DNA of 64,000 nucleotides, taken from NCBI GenBank assembly GCA_035610835.1, contig CM069441.1:99631606-99695605 (forward strand), read 5' to 3'. Positions 56,155 to 64,000 of the stretch are shown here, one piece after another. Made by a program: the position numbers and the translations under genes. Below the pieces are notes generated by a model. That model saw nothing but the letters and a program-made list of their open reading frames with translations. It was not told the DNA's origin and did not search any database. Each line of letters opens with the position of its first letter. Position 1 is the first letter of the stretch. The DNA is from Ophiura sarsii. Taxonomy: Eukaryota; Echinodermata; Ophiuroidea; Amphilepidida; Ophiuridae.

Positions 56155-58878
56155 ATGGGAAAACGTCGCAGAGGATCAGCAAATATAGGTCGTCGTAAAC
56201 GCCGTACTACAGGTAAATCTACGGTCCTCTCACCATCTTCAACTCAGTCACTTGTCTTATTAGACCATGGATATGCAGCAACGAACTCTAATAGCAAAAC
56301 TACCACTGTCACAGCCTCGGCTACATCCAACATTTTAAGTTCGTGTGGATATGTTGGAGAGTTTGATAACTGTTCATGTATCCTTCATGAATGCGACTCT
56401 TTGTATGTGAACCATCACCACCAACCTGAGAATGTCGACTGTGATGGATACCAAGCTAATGAATTTGTTTTGATTGTCGGATCCTCTGTTCAAATCTATG
56501 CACCGGAGGAAGATTTAGATCAACTTACTTTACGGAATTTGAAGCGAGATGTCATCAGTCATGAGAAAGTCATAACTCAAATGAATTTCAGCATTGTAAA
56601 CACTACCCAGAATTTGCATCTAGTGCAGGTTTATGAAACCAGTTCATCCCTCAAAATAAAACTGACTATAACTGTTGACACCACGTTGAAACCAGTAGTG
56701 ACAGTCCATGGGAAGCAAGTACCCCTCAGTCACCCCGTGTATCGAAACATCGCTGCCGTTCACATTGTAAGTGACCTTATGATACTGGTCCATTCTCTTC
56801 AGGACTTTGCTATTTGCATTGGGAATGATGATGAAGATTTTGTACGTCAGTTTGGCGTCTTGTGCAAAAAGGGTTATTTGGAAGGTGATTGCGGAGCAGC
56901 GTACAGTGCAACAGTCCGAGCTGCTTCTTGTTCACTTCTTACTAGCGGCGCAAGGTGTTCATCATGCATTGACTATAGAGGCGCGCTCCGGGCTAAGGAT
57001 GGTAGGCAGAAGAGAAAGTCAGCAAGTGAGAATATGCGTGCATCTGATATCCTGTCATCGTCAAAGCCGAATAGTGCAATGTCACGACCTGAACTGAACA
57101 CTAAACTGAAACTAATGAAGACAAGAAATAAAGCCTTAGAAACACAGAATAAGCGTCTCAAAGTTCGTCAAGCCCTCAACGAAGAACGATTTGAGGCATT
57201 GCTGAATGAGGAAGAAAGCGGAGAAATCCAGGACTTGGTTGTGCAAGGCACGCCACAAGTTCAACACATGTTTCCTGATCCAGATTCCTTCCAGCGAATT
57301 TTTTGGGAAGAACAAGTCAAGTATAACAGTCTGAAAAACAAGTCGGCTATGCGATGGCACCCACTTACAGTAAAATGGGCCCTTCTCCTAAAGTCCAAAT
57401 CTTCAAAGGCATACCAAACGATGAAGGATTCCGGCTTCGTCAATTTGCCAAGTGAACGCACTCTATATGACTATAGTCACTGCATTTCCAGTGAGCTTGG
57501 GTTCACCCCAGGAGCGGTGAAAATGCTAGCCGACGAGTGCAAAGAGCGGGGGATGCTTGACAAGCAGCAGCCATGGAAAGCGTATGTAGGGCTTCTGCAG
57601 GATGAAATTAAAGTTAAAAATGATTTAGTGTACTGCCCAACTACTGGTCAACTCATCGGATACACCCACCTGGACAACTTGAGTGACCAGTTGCTCGAAC
57701 TAGAGAACAATATGAACAATACAAAGCGTGAGCTGGCAACAAGTGCGCTGGTTGTCATGGTAAGAGGGGCAACAACAAACCTTAAGTTCCCGCTTGCAGC
57801 CTTCGCCACCAATGGACTCAATTCAGTCCAGCTATACTCCATTCTATGGCGAGCAGTTGAAATGCTTGAAATAGAGGTAGGGCTGAAGGTGTTGTTTATA
57901 ACGTGTGACGGGGCAGGGCAGAACCGCCGCTTCTTTGATATGCACCAACCTGAAGACAGGAATACCTCAGAACCAGTCAACTCATGCCCAAACCCATATG
58001 CAGAGGATGATCGCCATATTTATTTCATATCTGATGTTCCGCATTTAATCAAAACAACTAGGAACTGCTTTGCAAATTCTCGAAGTCACAAAATGACTCG
58101 ACACCTGTGGAAAGATGGACATGACATTTTGTGGACACACATAGTCCGCTTGTATGAGCAACACATCGAGAACAATGTATACACCAAAACAATGTTGTCA
58201 CGGGCTCACATCGACCTTACCTCTTTCAACCAGATGAAAGTTAGTCTAGCGGCTCAAGTCCTAAGTGATCACGTTGCTACTCAGCTTGAGCAGGAGTATG
58301 GTGATGATGTTAAGGAAACTGTGTCACTTATACGTCATATGAATAAATTCTTTGATTGTTTGAACACTCGGAACTTGTACGAAGCCAAGGAAAAATTGAG
58401 CCCTAACCATGCGGCATACACAGATCCAAGTGATCCAAGATTGGATTATCTCGAACACGAGTTTTTGGAATACTTGCAAGAATGGGAGGAGAGTGTCGCG
58501 AACCGCCCTGGGAATTTCTCCAGTGATGAACGTAACAAGATGAAACTAAGCCAACAGACTCTTGATGGACTGAAAATCACCGTGAGATCCATCGTCAGTT
58601 GTGTGAGAATTCTGCTTGAAGCAGGAGCCCCATTTGTCCTCACTGCTCAGTTCAACCAGGATGTGTTAGAGCAGCACTTTGGTCACTACCGACATAAAGG
58701 CGGCGCTTGTGACAATCCAACCATCGACACACTGCGTCACACTATGAACACCCTACGTGTTGTAGGTTCCTCCGCACTTGCACCTCTGAGAGGCAACACT
58801 AAACGTATGAACTCGAACGATCGGTACAATCTCATCAATACGCCTTTGCCGCGTAAAAAATCGCGTCCGATGCATTGA
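56155..58878 (+). CDS. P-superfamily transposase (907 aa)
   Basis: Would excise and reinsert the surrounding element. A basic, nuclear-type N-terminus (MGKRRRG...GRRKRR) replaces the THAP zinc finger usual in P and THAP9 proteins. Cys/His-rich segments follow at about 62-100 and 235-272 (ASCSLLTSGARCSSC), then a coiled coil at about 310-350 and the MRWHPLTVKWALLLKSKSSK / LPSERTLYDY region. The RNase H-like core shows LLQDEIKVK (Asp483), FITCDGAGQNRRF (Asp585), the hallmark SDVPHLIKTTRNCF (Asp627), and near the end FNQDVLEQHFGHYRHKGG (Asp836, Glu839). D-x2-E there matches the final catalytic pair of Drosophila P; which of Asp585 or Asp627 is the second metal ligand is not settled here. Between them lies the GTP-binding-type insertion. 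The start has a good context (A at -3, G at +4) just after acceptor gttgttgcag. No stop or frameshift is seen. Confidence 0.92.
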   Translation: MGKRRRGSANIGRRKRRTTGKSTVLSPSSTQSLVLLDHGYAATNSNSKTTTVTASATSNILSSCGYVGEFDNCSCILHECDSLYVNHHHQPENVDCDGYQANEFVLIVGSSVQIYAPEEDLDQLTLRNLKRDVISHEKVITQMNFSIVNTTQNLHLVQVYETSSSLKIKLTITVDTTLKPVVTVHGKQVPLSHPVYRNIAAVHIVSDLMILVHSLQDFAICIGNDDEDFVRQFGVLCKKGYLEGDCGAAYSATVRAASCSLLTSGARCSSCIDYRGALRAKDGRQKRKSASENMRASDILSSSKPNSAMSRPELNTKLKLMKTRNKALETQNKRLKVRQALNEERFEALLNEEESGEIQDLVVQGTPQVQHMFPDPDSFQRIFWEEQVKYNSLKNKSAMRWHPLTVKWALLLKSKSSKAYQTMKDSGFVNLPSERTLYDYSHCISSELGFTPGAVKMLADECKERGMLDKQQPWKAYVGLLQDEIKVKNDLVYCPTTGQLIGYTHLDNLSDQLLELENNMNNTKRELATSALVVMVRGATTNLKFPLAAFATNGLNSVQLYSILWRAVEMLEIEVGLKVLFITCDGAGQNRRFFDMHQPEDRNTSEPVNSCPNPYAEDDRHIYFISDVPHLIKTTRNCFANSRSHKMTRHLWKDGHDILWTHIVRLYEQHIENNVYTKTMLSRAHIDLTSFNQMKVSLAAQVLSDHVATQLEQEYGDDVKETVSLIRHMNKFFDCLNTRNLYEAKEKLSPNHAAYTDPSDPRLDYLEHEFLEYLQEWEESVANRPGNFSSDERNKMKLSQQTLDGLKITVRSIVSCVRILLEAGAPFVLTAQFNQDVLEQHFGHYRHKGGACDNPTIDTLRHTMNTLRVVGSSALAPLRGNTKRMNSNDRYNLINTPLPRKKSRPMH

Positions 58879-60060
58879 TGGTCTAGTATCAATTATTGAA
58901 AGCCAGAAGACCAAGACCTCAATTCAACTATTAATTTTAGATTAGGCTATATTTAAAAAAAATCATTTGTCTCAAAGCTCCCGCGTGCGTTAGTTAATTA
59001 TGAGAGAAAAAAAATCTTTTTTTTAAATTTTATTATTATTATTTATTTATTTTAAATCCCAAAATTTCACAGATTTTCATTGATTACATCATTCTAAATA
59101 CAAAAGGTCACTTTTACAAGGATTTCAATATTATAATTTTTTTTAAAAAACCGCATTCCGCATTCGGTTTTGAAAAACTGAAGAGCATTGAGACAAAAGA
59201 TTTTTCAATATATTATAGCCTAAGCAACTCTCAGGGTCTCATTATTGCAATACACTGTTGTAGTACCTAAATTATACCTCTGATTTTAGTCAAATTAAAG
59301 AGTGTTTCCATTTTTTCCATCACACACTGTGATTGACAGCGTGTGACCGTAGTCATTATTCATGAATATAATTCGAGGGGCTTAGTGCAACAAAGGTCTA
59401 TGTGCATTTCAATCATTTTGAGAAAAAGTGAATTATAAAGTGTACCTTTCATTGTCACTTATTGGTTTTGACAAGTTAAAAGAAATGCTATTCAACCCTT
59501 TTTGATTAGGTGAATTTACTATTTTCTCATAATTAGGTTCCTGATCTTGTGCGGATCATTTTGGTTAAAAATGCCGATAGCCCTTTGTTGCACTAAACCC
59601 TCGATATATGCATGTCAAGATAAATAGTTGTTCGCGATGTTTTTCAACATTTTAATAACATTTCAACTTTTTTTTTGAAAAATTGTAATTGTAATTCATA
59701 GCCAGAAATTAAAAAAAACAAATTGTCCTACTATCATGGAATTTGGAGGTATGTTGCATGAAAAAGTAACAAAGGCAGCAACGTTCGCGCAATGGAGCTG
59801 TGTCTCTCTCTGTATTTGAAGTTTTGAAATACGCAGACGCTTTCTGGATGCTCACCGGCATTTGCCAAAAAATAACTCCACATCTCCAAATTGTCACCAT
59901 GGCATGTTGTTAAAAAAATTGCAGCATATTGAATCTTATCTACATCCATGCAGTGTATAAATTTGTGTTCATACGCTACCTATTCCAAAACTAATAAATA
60001 AATTGAAACTTGTTTACAAATTCTTTGAATAAGTTCATCAGGAGTTTAGATTGAAATTTT
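58879..60060. other. 3' flank of the transposase gene
   Basis: AT-rich and non-coding. No canonical AATAAA close to the stop was identified; T-rich and A-rich runs occur at 58950-59070 and 59130-59160. Confidence 0.4.
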
Positions 60061-60081
60061 GGTAGCACTTTATGTTGAATA

Positions 60082-60338
60082 AATCCATTATGTTACTCAC
60101 GTTTAGGCGGTTTCCTCTTCTCATTCGGAAGACTTCTTTGGGTAAGACTTACCGTAGATGGAAGACGAAACCGTCTAAACTTGATTAACGGATAATGGAT
60201 TTTAATGTGTGTAATGCAGTGGAGCCTTACCTTAAAATGTGTGGCTACACATCCTCAAAATTAGGGCAATTCACACCAAATTTTATGTTTGATAAAACCT
60301 TTCAAAGTCATCAGGAATTAAAGGTTCCACTGCATTGA
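60082..60338. repeat. Two adjacent small inverted repeats
   Basis: aatccattatgttactcacgtttaggcggtttc (60082) pairs with gaaaccgtctaaacttgattaacggataatggatt (to about 60200). Directly after it, tgcagtggagccttaccttaa (60211) pairs with ttaaaggttccactgca (to 60338). These are probably decayed MITEs within the P-like element. Confidence 0.55.
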
Positions 60339-60559
60339 ATTTTACTATTTTTTTTATTAAATCCAAGTCAGAGAATTTCTGTATTATAATTATACAAGTA
60401 CATGTATAATGTATTTATTTTATTACAACATCCACCAATTCATATTATTAATATTATAAAAACATTATAATTAAATACACATAAAGTTACATAAATACAC
60501 AGAGAAAAAACTAGGTATTTGTGCAGGGCTCAAATTTCACCAAGGCCATTGCCATTTTG

Positions 60560-60715
60560 CCTTGGACCTTTAACTTAAACCCTAAAATTCCGTTTACCAT
60601 AACCTCTTGAACCCAGGACCTCTCGGTTGAGAGACGAACGCCCTACCAGTGTGCCAACCATACTTGACTGAGTATACTCGGCCACCTATGTAGCCTGGGG
60701 CCATTATTTCTTCAA
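60560..60715 (-). mobile_element. tRNA-like repeat, diverged copy of the 12912/13248 family
   Basis: acctcttgaacccaggacctctcggttgagagacgaacgccctaccagtgtgcc and gtagcctggggccattatttctt match the copies at 12912 and 13248. It carries the same A/B-box-like arrangement on the - strand and lies in the spacer between the two genes of the P-like element. Confidence 0.6.
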
Positions 60716-61099
60716 AAAAGACACCTTTGACGTTAAAATTGGTTCCGATATTATGAAGAAAAATTATATGTAAAATTGTTTTAGTTTTCTATGTGTATTT
60801 TCCATCAATATCTCAAAATGCATTTACTGAAAACTGCGCCGCACCCGTTTGCAGAACAGATTTTATTTGGACCAAACAACCCATTTTTGTTAGCAAACAA
60901 TTAGTTGGTTTTGTTTTTTTGAAAAGATTTGCATTAAAAAAAGGAACATTTTAAAATTTGTTTAAAACTATCATTTTCACATACCTCTCAGGTACATGTA
61001 GGGTTGGGCATTTTGTACTTTGTTGGGGGTGGGGGCAGCAGTTGGCAGAGTATTTATTTTTGGTAAAGTTTCAAATTACTATGACATAAATAGGCATAC

Positions 61100-61279
61100 G
61101 TGTAGGATAAAGTCGCCGGTTTTTGGCCAGCGCTTATTTTCAGTCACTTTCTCCCAAATCGTGTAATGAAAATTACCTTGTATAAACTGACGGCTAAAAA
61201 ACCGGGTGCAATTACACGATTTTGGTAAAAGTGACTGAAAAAAGGCGCTGACCAAAAACTAGCGACTTTACCCTACACA
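61100..61279. mobile_element. 180-bp MITE nested between the two genes of the P-like element
   Basis: gtgtaggataaagtcgccgg...aaatcgtgtaat and attacacgattttgg...gcgactttaccctacac form imperfect arms of about 70 bp. It lies in spacer, between the transposase stop and the end of the zinc-finger gene. Confidence 0.7.
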
Positions 61280-61316
61280 AGATATTTGTAAATGAACATG
61301 TAAAATATTAAAATTA

Positions 61317-61342
61317 TATATTTATTATTTACCTTTTATTTC
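61317..61342 (-). terminator. Candidate polyadenylation signals of the zinc-finger gene
   Basis: On the - strand AATAAA can be read at about 61336-61341 and 61320-61325, 70-90 nt after the stop at 61411. Confidence 0.45.
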
Positions 61343-61410
61343 ACACTTCAGATGTATACAGAGATTAGTGTGCAATAAATACAATATTGAAAGAAAAATA
61401 AACTGTCTCT

Positions 61411-62447
61411 TTACTTGGAAAACATATGCAGTTCTTTACGTAATGCTTTACGGGAACCAGCAGCCAGCTTGCCGGCTTTGCGTTTTTTATCAAATTGTTT
61501 ACGCAGCAATCGTGTGACAGCAAAGCCACGCACTTTCAAAAATAGTCCGAGTACGTTATCCAGCAACAACCATTTTTTTGAACTATCATCTACTATCAAT
61601 TTATCCCATGAGGATCTCAGTAATCTATAATCAGAGAGTGTCTCCTTTAAGTTCACTAGCGATTTTGCATTTAAATCGTTAATGTTGACAATGTCACGAA
61701 CCCATCGTTCGACCTGAACCATCAATATGAAAAACGGTTGCGAAGGCTTCGTGAGACCACCACGATTTAACAAATTTGTCCATTCTGCACTTGTACTACT
61801 CTCTTTGTCCGCAGAAAACAGATATCCTAATAAATGAGATAGATCAGCATTTTTGGACTTCGTCTTCAGGTAGCGTTTTCTTAATGCATGCAAGATATAC
61901 CCACAGATGTAGTCAAGTACTTGTTTATCATTTTCAGTCACACTTTCAAATTCTTTGTCACGTTGTAAATTCAGTAGCTGCAATTGGCGTTTGTAAAATG
62001 TATCAGTAAGAATTGTCATAAACCGTTGAATAAATAATTTGGCAAACCGAAACTCAAGTTCAAAAGTAACATTGGCCAAGATAAAATCAGTAAAATCTTC
62101 TACAAACTTGGCATTACACCGCAACTTATGCAAGTCCTGGAAGACCGATGATCTTGACTCCGAGGCAAATATAGGCCCCAACGAGGTGAATAGCAAAATG
62201 TTAAGCATAGCTAAGTTGGCAAGTAGAAGATGCTGTGCAATGATAACAAGCGTGCCTCCAAATACTGACGAGGGGCTGTTGTGGAACTTATCATTACCGA
62301 GTTCGCGTATAGAATCTTCAATAATACTCGGAAACTCTTGCTTGATTTCATCTGTTGTGGCGAGTGGCATCCGATGGGGCAGTGTAGGCATAGTGGTATC
62401 ACTGGTCATGTCGATAGTGGCTGGTGAATCCTTCTTATGCTTGTGAG
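61411..62447 (-). CDS. P-like element accessory zinc-finger protein, exon 2 (residues 113-457)
   Basis: Exon 2 starts after acceptor ttttattttaattcag and joins exon 1 (62882-63218) in phase 1 (g|ct gives Ala113), for a total of 457 residues. The region is helical: residues 130-220 are hydrophobic, with IIAQHLLLANLAMLNILLF. Then come DKQVLDYICGYILHALRKRY and RGGLTKPSQPFFILMVQVERW, and a very basic C-terminus (RKQFDKKRKAGKLAAGSRKA). The YICGY...L and GGL..PS motifs resemble the C-terminal accessory part found after the catalytic core in several transposases, which the 907-aa protein appears to lack. An inferred role is a DNA-binding or assembly partner of the transposase. I know no named family for it. 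Confidence 0.8.
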
Positions 62448-62881
62448 CTGAATTAAAATAAAATAGAAAGAACAACATTAATATTAATAACCAGTGACAG
62501 AAAAGTATAACAAATGTGTATAAAGTAGATTCATAGATAATTTTGTACATTGAAAGTAGGCCTAAAGTAAAACTTAAAAGCCTATACAAAATTATTTTAT
62601 AAACCTAAATTTTCTGTTGCATTAAATTTAAAAGGAACAATTTTGATTGTTGTTGATGCAATAGCTTATTTATGAAAAGATGCAATGTCACACCAAATCA
62701 TCTTAGAGAGTTCGTGTCATGCTGCGACTAACAGGTATTTAGTTAAATTCATGTAACTTTACTATACTAGGATTGCCATGATTATAAACACAGCCCTTGC
62801 CGCGATTGCCGAATTTTGAACCACTTGCGCTGGTGACTTTTTGTGTTGAAGATGTGCAAAAGAAATAAGCTTTATAGTTAC
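62448..62881 (-). other. 434-bp intron of the accessory gene
   Basis: GTAACT...TTCAG on the - strand, phase 1, AT-rich, with stops in all three - strand frames. Confidence 0.7.
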
Positions 62882-63218
62882 CTTTCAAATCTGGCCTGTT
62901 ATGTTTTTTTATAACATGTCCGCGAAATCCCGACGAAGAGAGATATTCCTTGTCACAAATTGGGCAAAGGTAATTCTTGACGGCAGTTTTCGCTGCCGCC
63001 GGTCTTGAAGGTTTTTTCCCAGGTTTGTCATTTTCCTTTTCGTTACCATCGTCACCATCATTAGCAATACTATTACTAGCATTTATCGCGGTCTCGTTTG
63101 CATCGTCACTGCCGAAATCATCGTCAAATTCCAATTCAATTTCGTTGTCAGTCCAATTGTTTTCCCCTAACACTAAATCTAAATCTAAATCATCCCAATT
63201 AACAAAAACATCGTCCAT
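62882..63218 (-). CDS. P-like element accessory zinc-finger protein, exon 1 (residues 1-112)
   Basis: ATG at 63218 opens MDDVFVNWDDLDLDLVLGEN, an Asp/Glu-rich activation-like segment (1-65), a short basic Lys/Pro stretch (67-82), then one C2H2 finger LCPICDKEYLSSSGFRGH (Cys85, Cys88, His101, His106; C-x2-C-x12-H-x4-H). The donor is gatttgaaag|gtaact at 62882/62881. Unspliced, the frame would run on to a stop near 62739; splicing instead enters exon 2 in frame. It starts about 250 bp from the right terminal repeat, so its promoter should lie at 63219-63464. Confidence 0.82.
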
Positions 63219-63464
63219 CGTGGCTAGTAGTACATGTAGAATCAGCTATCAGCTGTTTTCCGTCGCGTGTTTTGTTTTGTCAATGACAGCTTGCAATGAC
63301 CCCAGGTCATTTAAAGGTCGGGCTTAATTGGACCACGCATGCGCATTTCAGCGTAAGTGACGACCTAGCGGAAATGAGCTATTATTTGGTCGAGTGACTC
63401 GCGGCATTTACATAACAATGACAAACTGGAGGCTGCACACAGTGATCTATAGACTCGATACGCT
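63219..63464 (-). promoter_or_regulatory. Probable promoter region of the accessory gene
   Basis: The interval between the right terminal repeat and the ATG of the zinc-finger gene has no long open frame and includes gtcaatgacagcttgcaatgacc and a CpG-rich patch (cgtcgcgtg). No core promoter motif was recognised; assignment is by position. Confidence 0.35.
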
Positions 63465-63496
63465 GCTTCCGATCCCTTCAGGTATACTAGTCTCAG
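63465..63496. repeat. Right terminal inverted repeat of the P-like element
   Basis: Reverse complement of 53473-53504 over all 32 bp, ending ...GGTATACTAGTCTCAG. Confidence 0.95.
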
Positions 63497-63504
63497 CCTA
63501 GGAA
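63497..63504. repeat. Target site duplication, right copy (CCTAGGAA)
   Basis: Identical to 53465-53472. Note that the target is nearly palindromic (CCTAGG). Confidence 0.95.
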
Positions 63505-63886
63505 GGATATATTGAGAGAGGTTCACCATGATGGACCGGTTCCTAACGGTTACATTGCCACTGAACAATACAAGAAGTTGTCTCTAGATACATACTGTAT
63601 TGGAATCAACCCAAGCGATAGGTGTGTGCAGATTGAAGAGGATATTTGCTTGGTTAGCAATGTGTTTGTTCAAAATGAAATCACTTATGTTGTTTATAGG
63701 AACTTCAAACATAAGAGGCAGCAGTTCCACTATCCTTTAGATTCTCTGCGGGTAGGAATATATCAGGTATCTAACCTAAGTCAAAATCATAAGGTAGCAA
63801 TGGCTGAATTTGTCTTAAGGAAATATGTTCTATTACCAAAGAATGCAGACAAATATGTTGCTGTGCCCCTCTTGCATTGTTTTTGA
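63505..63886 (+). pseudogene. CACTA/EnSpm-like transposase, C-terminal part
   Basis: Continues the frame of 51872-53472 once the P-like element and one CCTAGGAA are removed (..P-R then K-D-I-L-R..). About 127 residues follow: VHHDGPVPNGYIATEQYKKL, INPSDRCVQIEEDICLVSNV, YPLDSLRVGIYQVSNLS, and an end in VLLPKNADKYVAVPLLH before TGA. This HH.GP... to ...PLLH module typically closes this transposase group. It has no start of its own, so in this chromosome the two halves cannot form one protein unless the insert is excised. Confidence 0.85.
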
Positions 63887-64000
63887 GCAAGCATTGTCAT
63901 TTTATGCTTTTTGACCTTGTTGCAAATCCAATATTTCAAGATCAGAAGAACAACTCTTGTCATTTTAACGAAGTGTTAACCAGTGTTGTCACTAGCCAAC
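63887..64000. other. 3' flank of the CACTA-like gene, window end
   Basis: 114 bp without a recognisable feature. The right end of the CACTA-like element must lie beyond the window. Confidence 0.4.

Larger units (their letters stand above)
53473..63496. mobile_element. Complete 10.0-kb P-superfamily transposon with two genes
   Basis: Bounded by perfect 32-bp inverted repeats (53473-53504 and 63465-63496, starting CTGAGACTAGTATACCTGAA) and an 8-bp duplication. Drosophila P has 31-bp repeats and 8-bp duplications, so the architecture fits. Inside, in order: a non-coding 5' exon, an intron with a 205-bp tandem array, the + strand transposase, spacer with small inverted repeats, a SINE-like copy and a nested MITE, then the - strand zinc-finger gene. 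The two genes run inward from the two ends. Identity of both repeats and both duplications, and the two clean reading frames, suggest a recent insertion of a possibly active copy. Confidence 0.93.

Noticed and set aside
56973..58643. Several 60-110 residue frames opposite or overlapping the P-like transposase
   Set aside because: They are shadows of the 907-codon frame, without separate support.
62039..63327. Plus-strand frames over the zinc-finger gene
   Set aside because: They are antisense shadows; the spliced - strand gene explains the region better.

Overview
The window is a stretch of eukaryotic (metazoan) genome, very rich in repeats and poor in genes. GT-AG introns, GC-poor spacer with homopolymer C/G tracts, non-LTR reverse transcriptase relics, tRNA-derived sequences and the frequent motif TAGGCCTA suggest a marine invertebrate deuterostome, most likely an echinoderm. 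That identification is inference; no single-copy marker gene is present. A 100-N gap (1326-1425) shows it is a scaffold.

The right end (51.7-64 kb) holds the clearest biology. A CACTA/EnSpm-like transposase gene (left part 51872-53472, right part 63505-63886) is cut by a complete 10,024-bp P-superfamily DNA transposon at 53473-63496. The P-like element has perfect 32-bp terminal inverted repeats and an identical 8-bp target duplication (CCTAGGAA). Removing it with one duplication copy brings the two parts of the CACTA-like reading frame back together in frame. The element carries two convergent genes, each starting near one end: a 907-residue P-type transposase with no recognisable THAP domain (+ strand), and a two-exon 457-residue protein (- strand) with an acidic N-terminus, one C2H2 zinc finger and a helical basic C-terminal region. 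A two-gene P element of this layout is the strongest candidate here for an undescribed system.

0-17 kb is a patchwork of small nonautonomous elements: palindromic MITEs with TTAA, TA or 9-bp target duplications, a LINE fragment, tRNA-like elements and minisatellites. 17.7-20.3 kb holds the best candidate host gene: four coding segments joined by phase-1 introns, two internal exons that look like duplicates, a decayed third copy, and an acidic C-terminus. 20.6-34 kb has direct and inverted duplications, a MITE with a TA duplication, a decayed LINE on the - strand and a tRNA-like sequence. 34.2-35.2 kb is a GC-rich minisatellite built on ACGTCGG, with a 111-bp unit. 35-47 kb has more TTAA elements (two adjacent ones share a single TTAA), a SINE nested in a MITE with an 11-bp duplication, and diverged tandem repeats. 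46.7-47.8 kb is a decayed LINE split by a hAT-like MITE. 48.05-49.07 kb is an uninterrupted (TTA)n microsatellite of about 1 kb.

Most other open frames over the window are fortuitous. Mobile elements account for nearly all recognisable sequence, and their nesting gives an order of insertion in several places.
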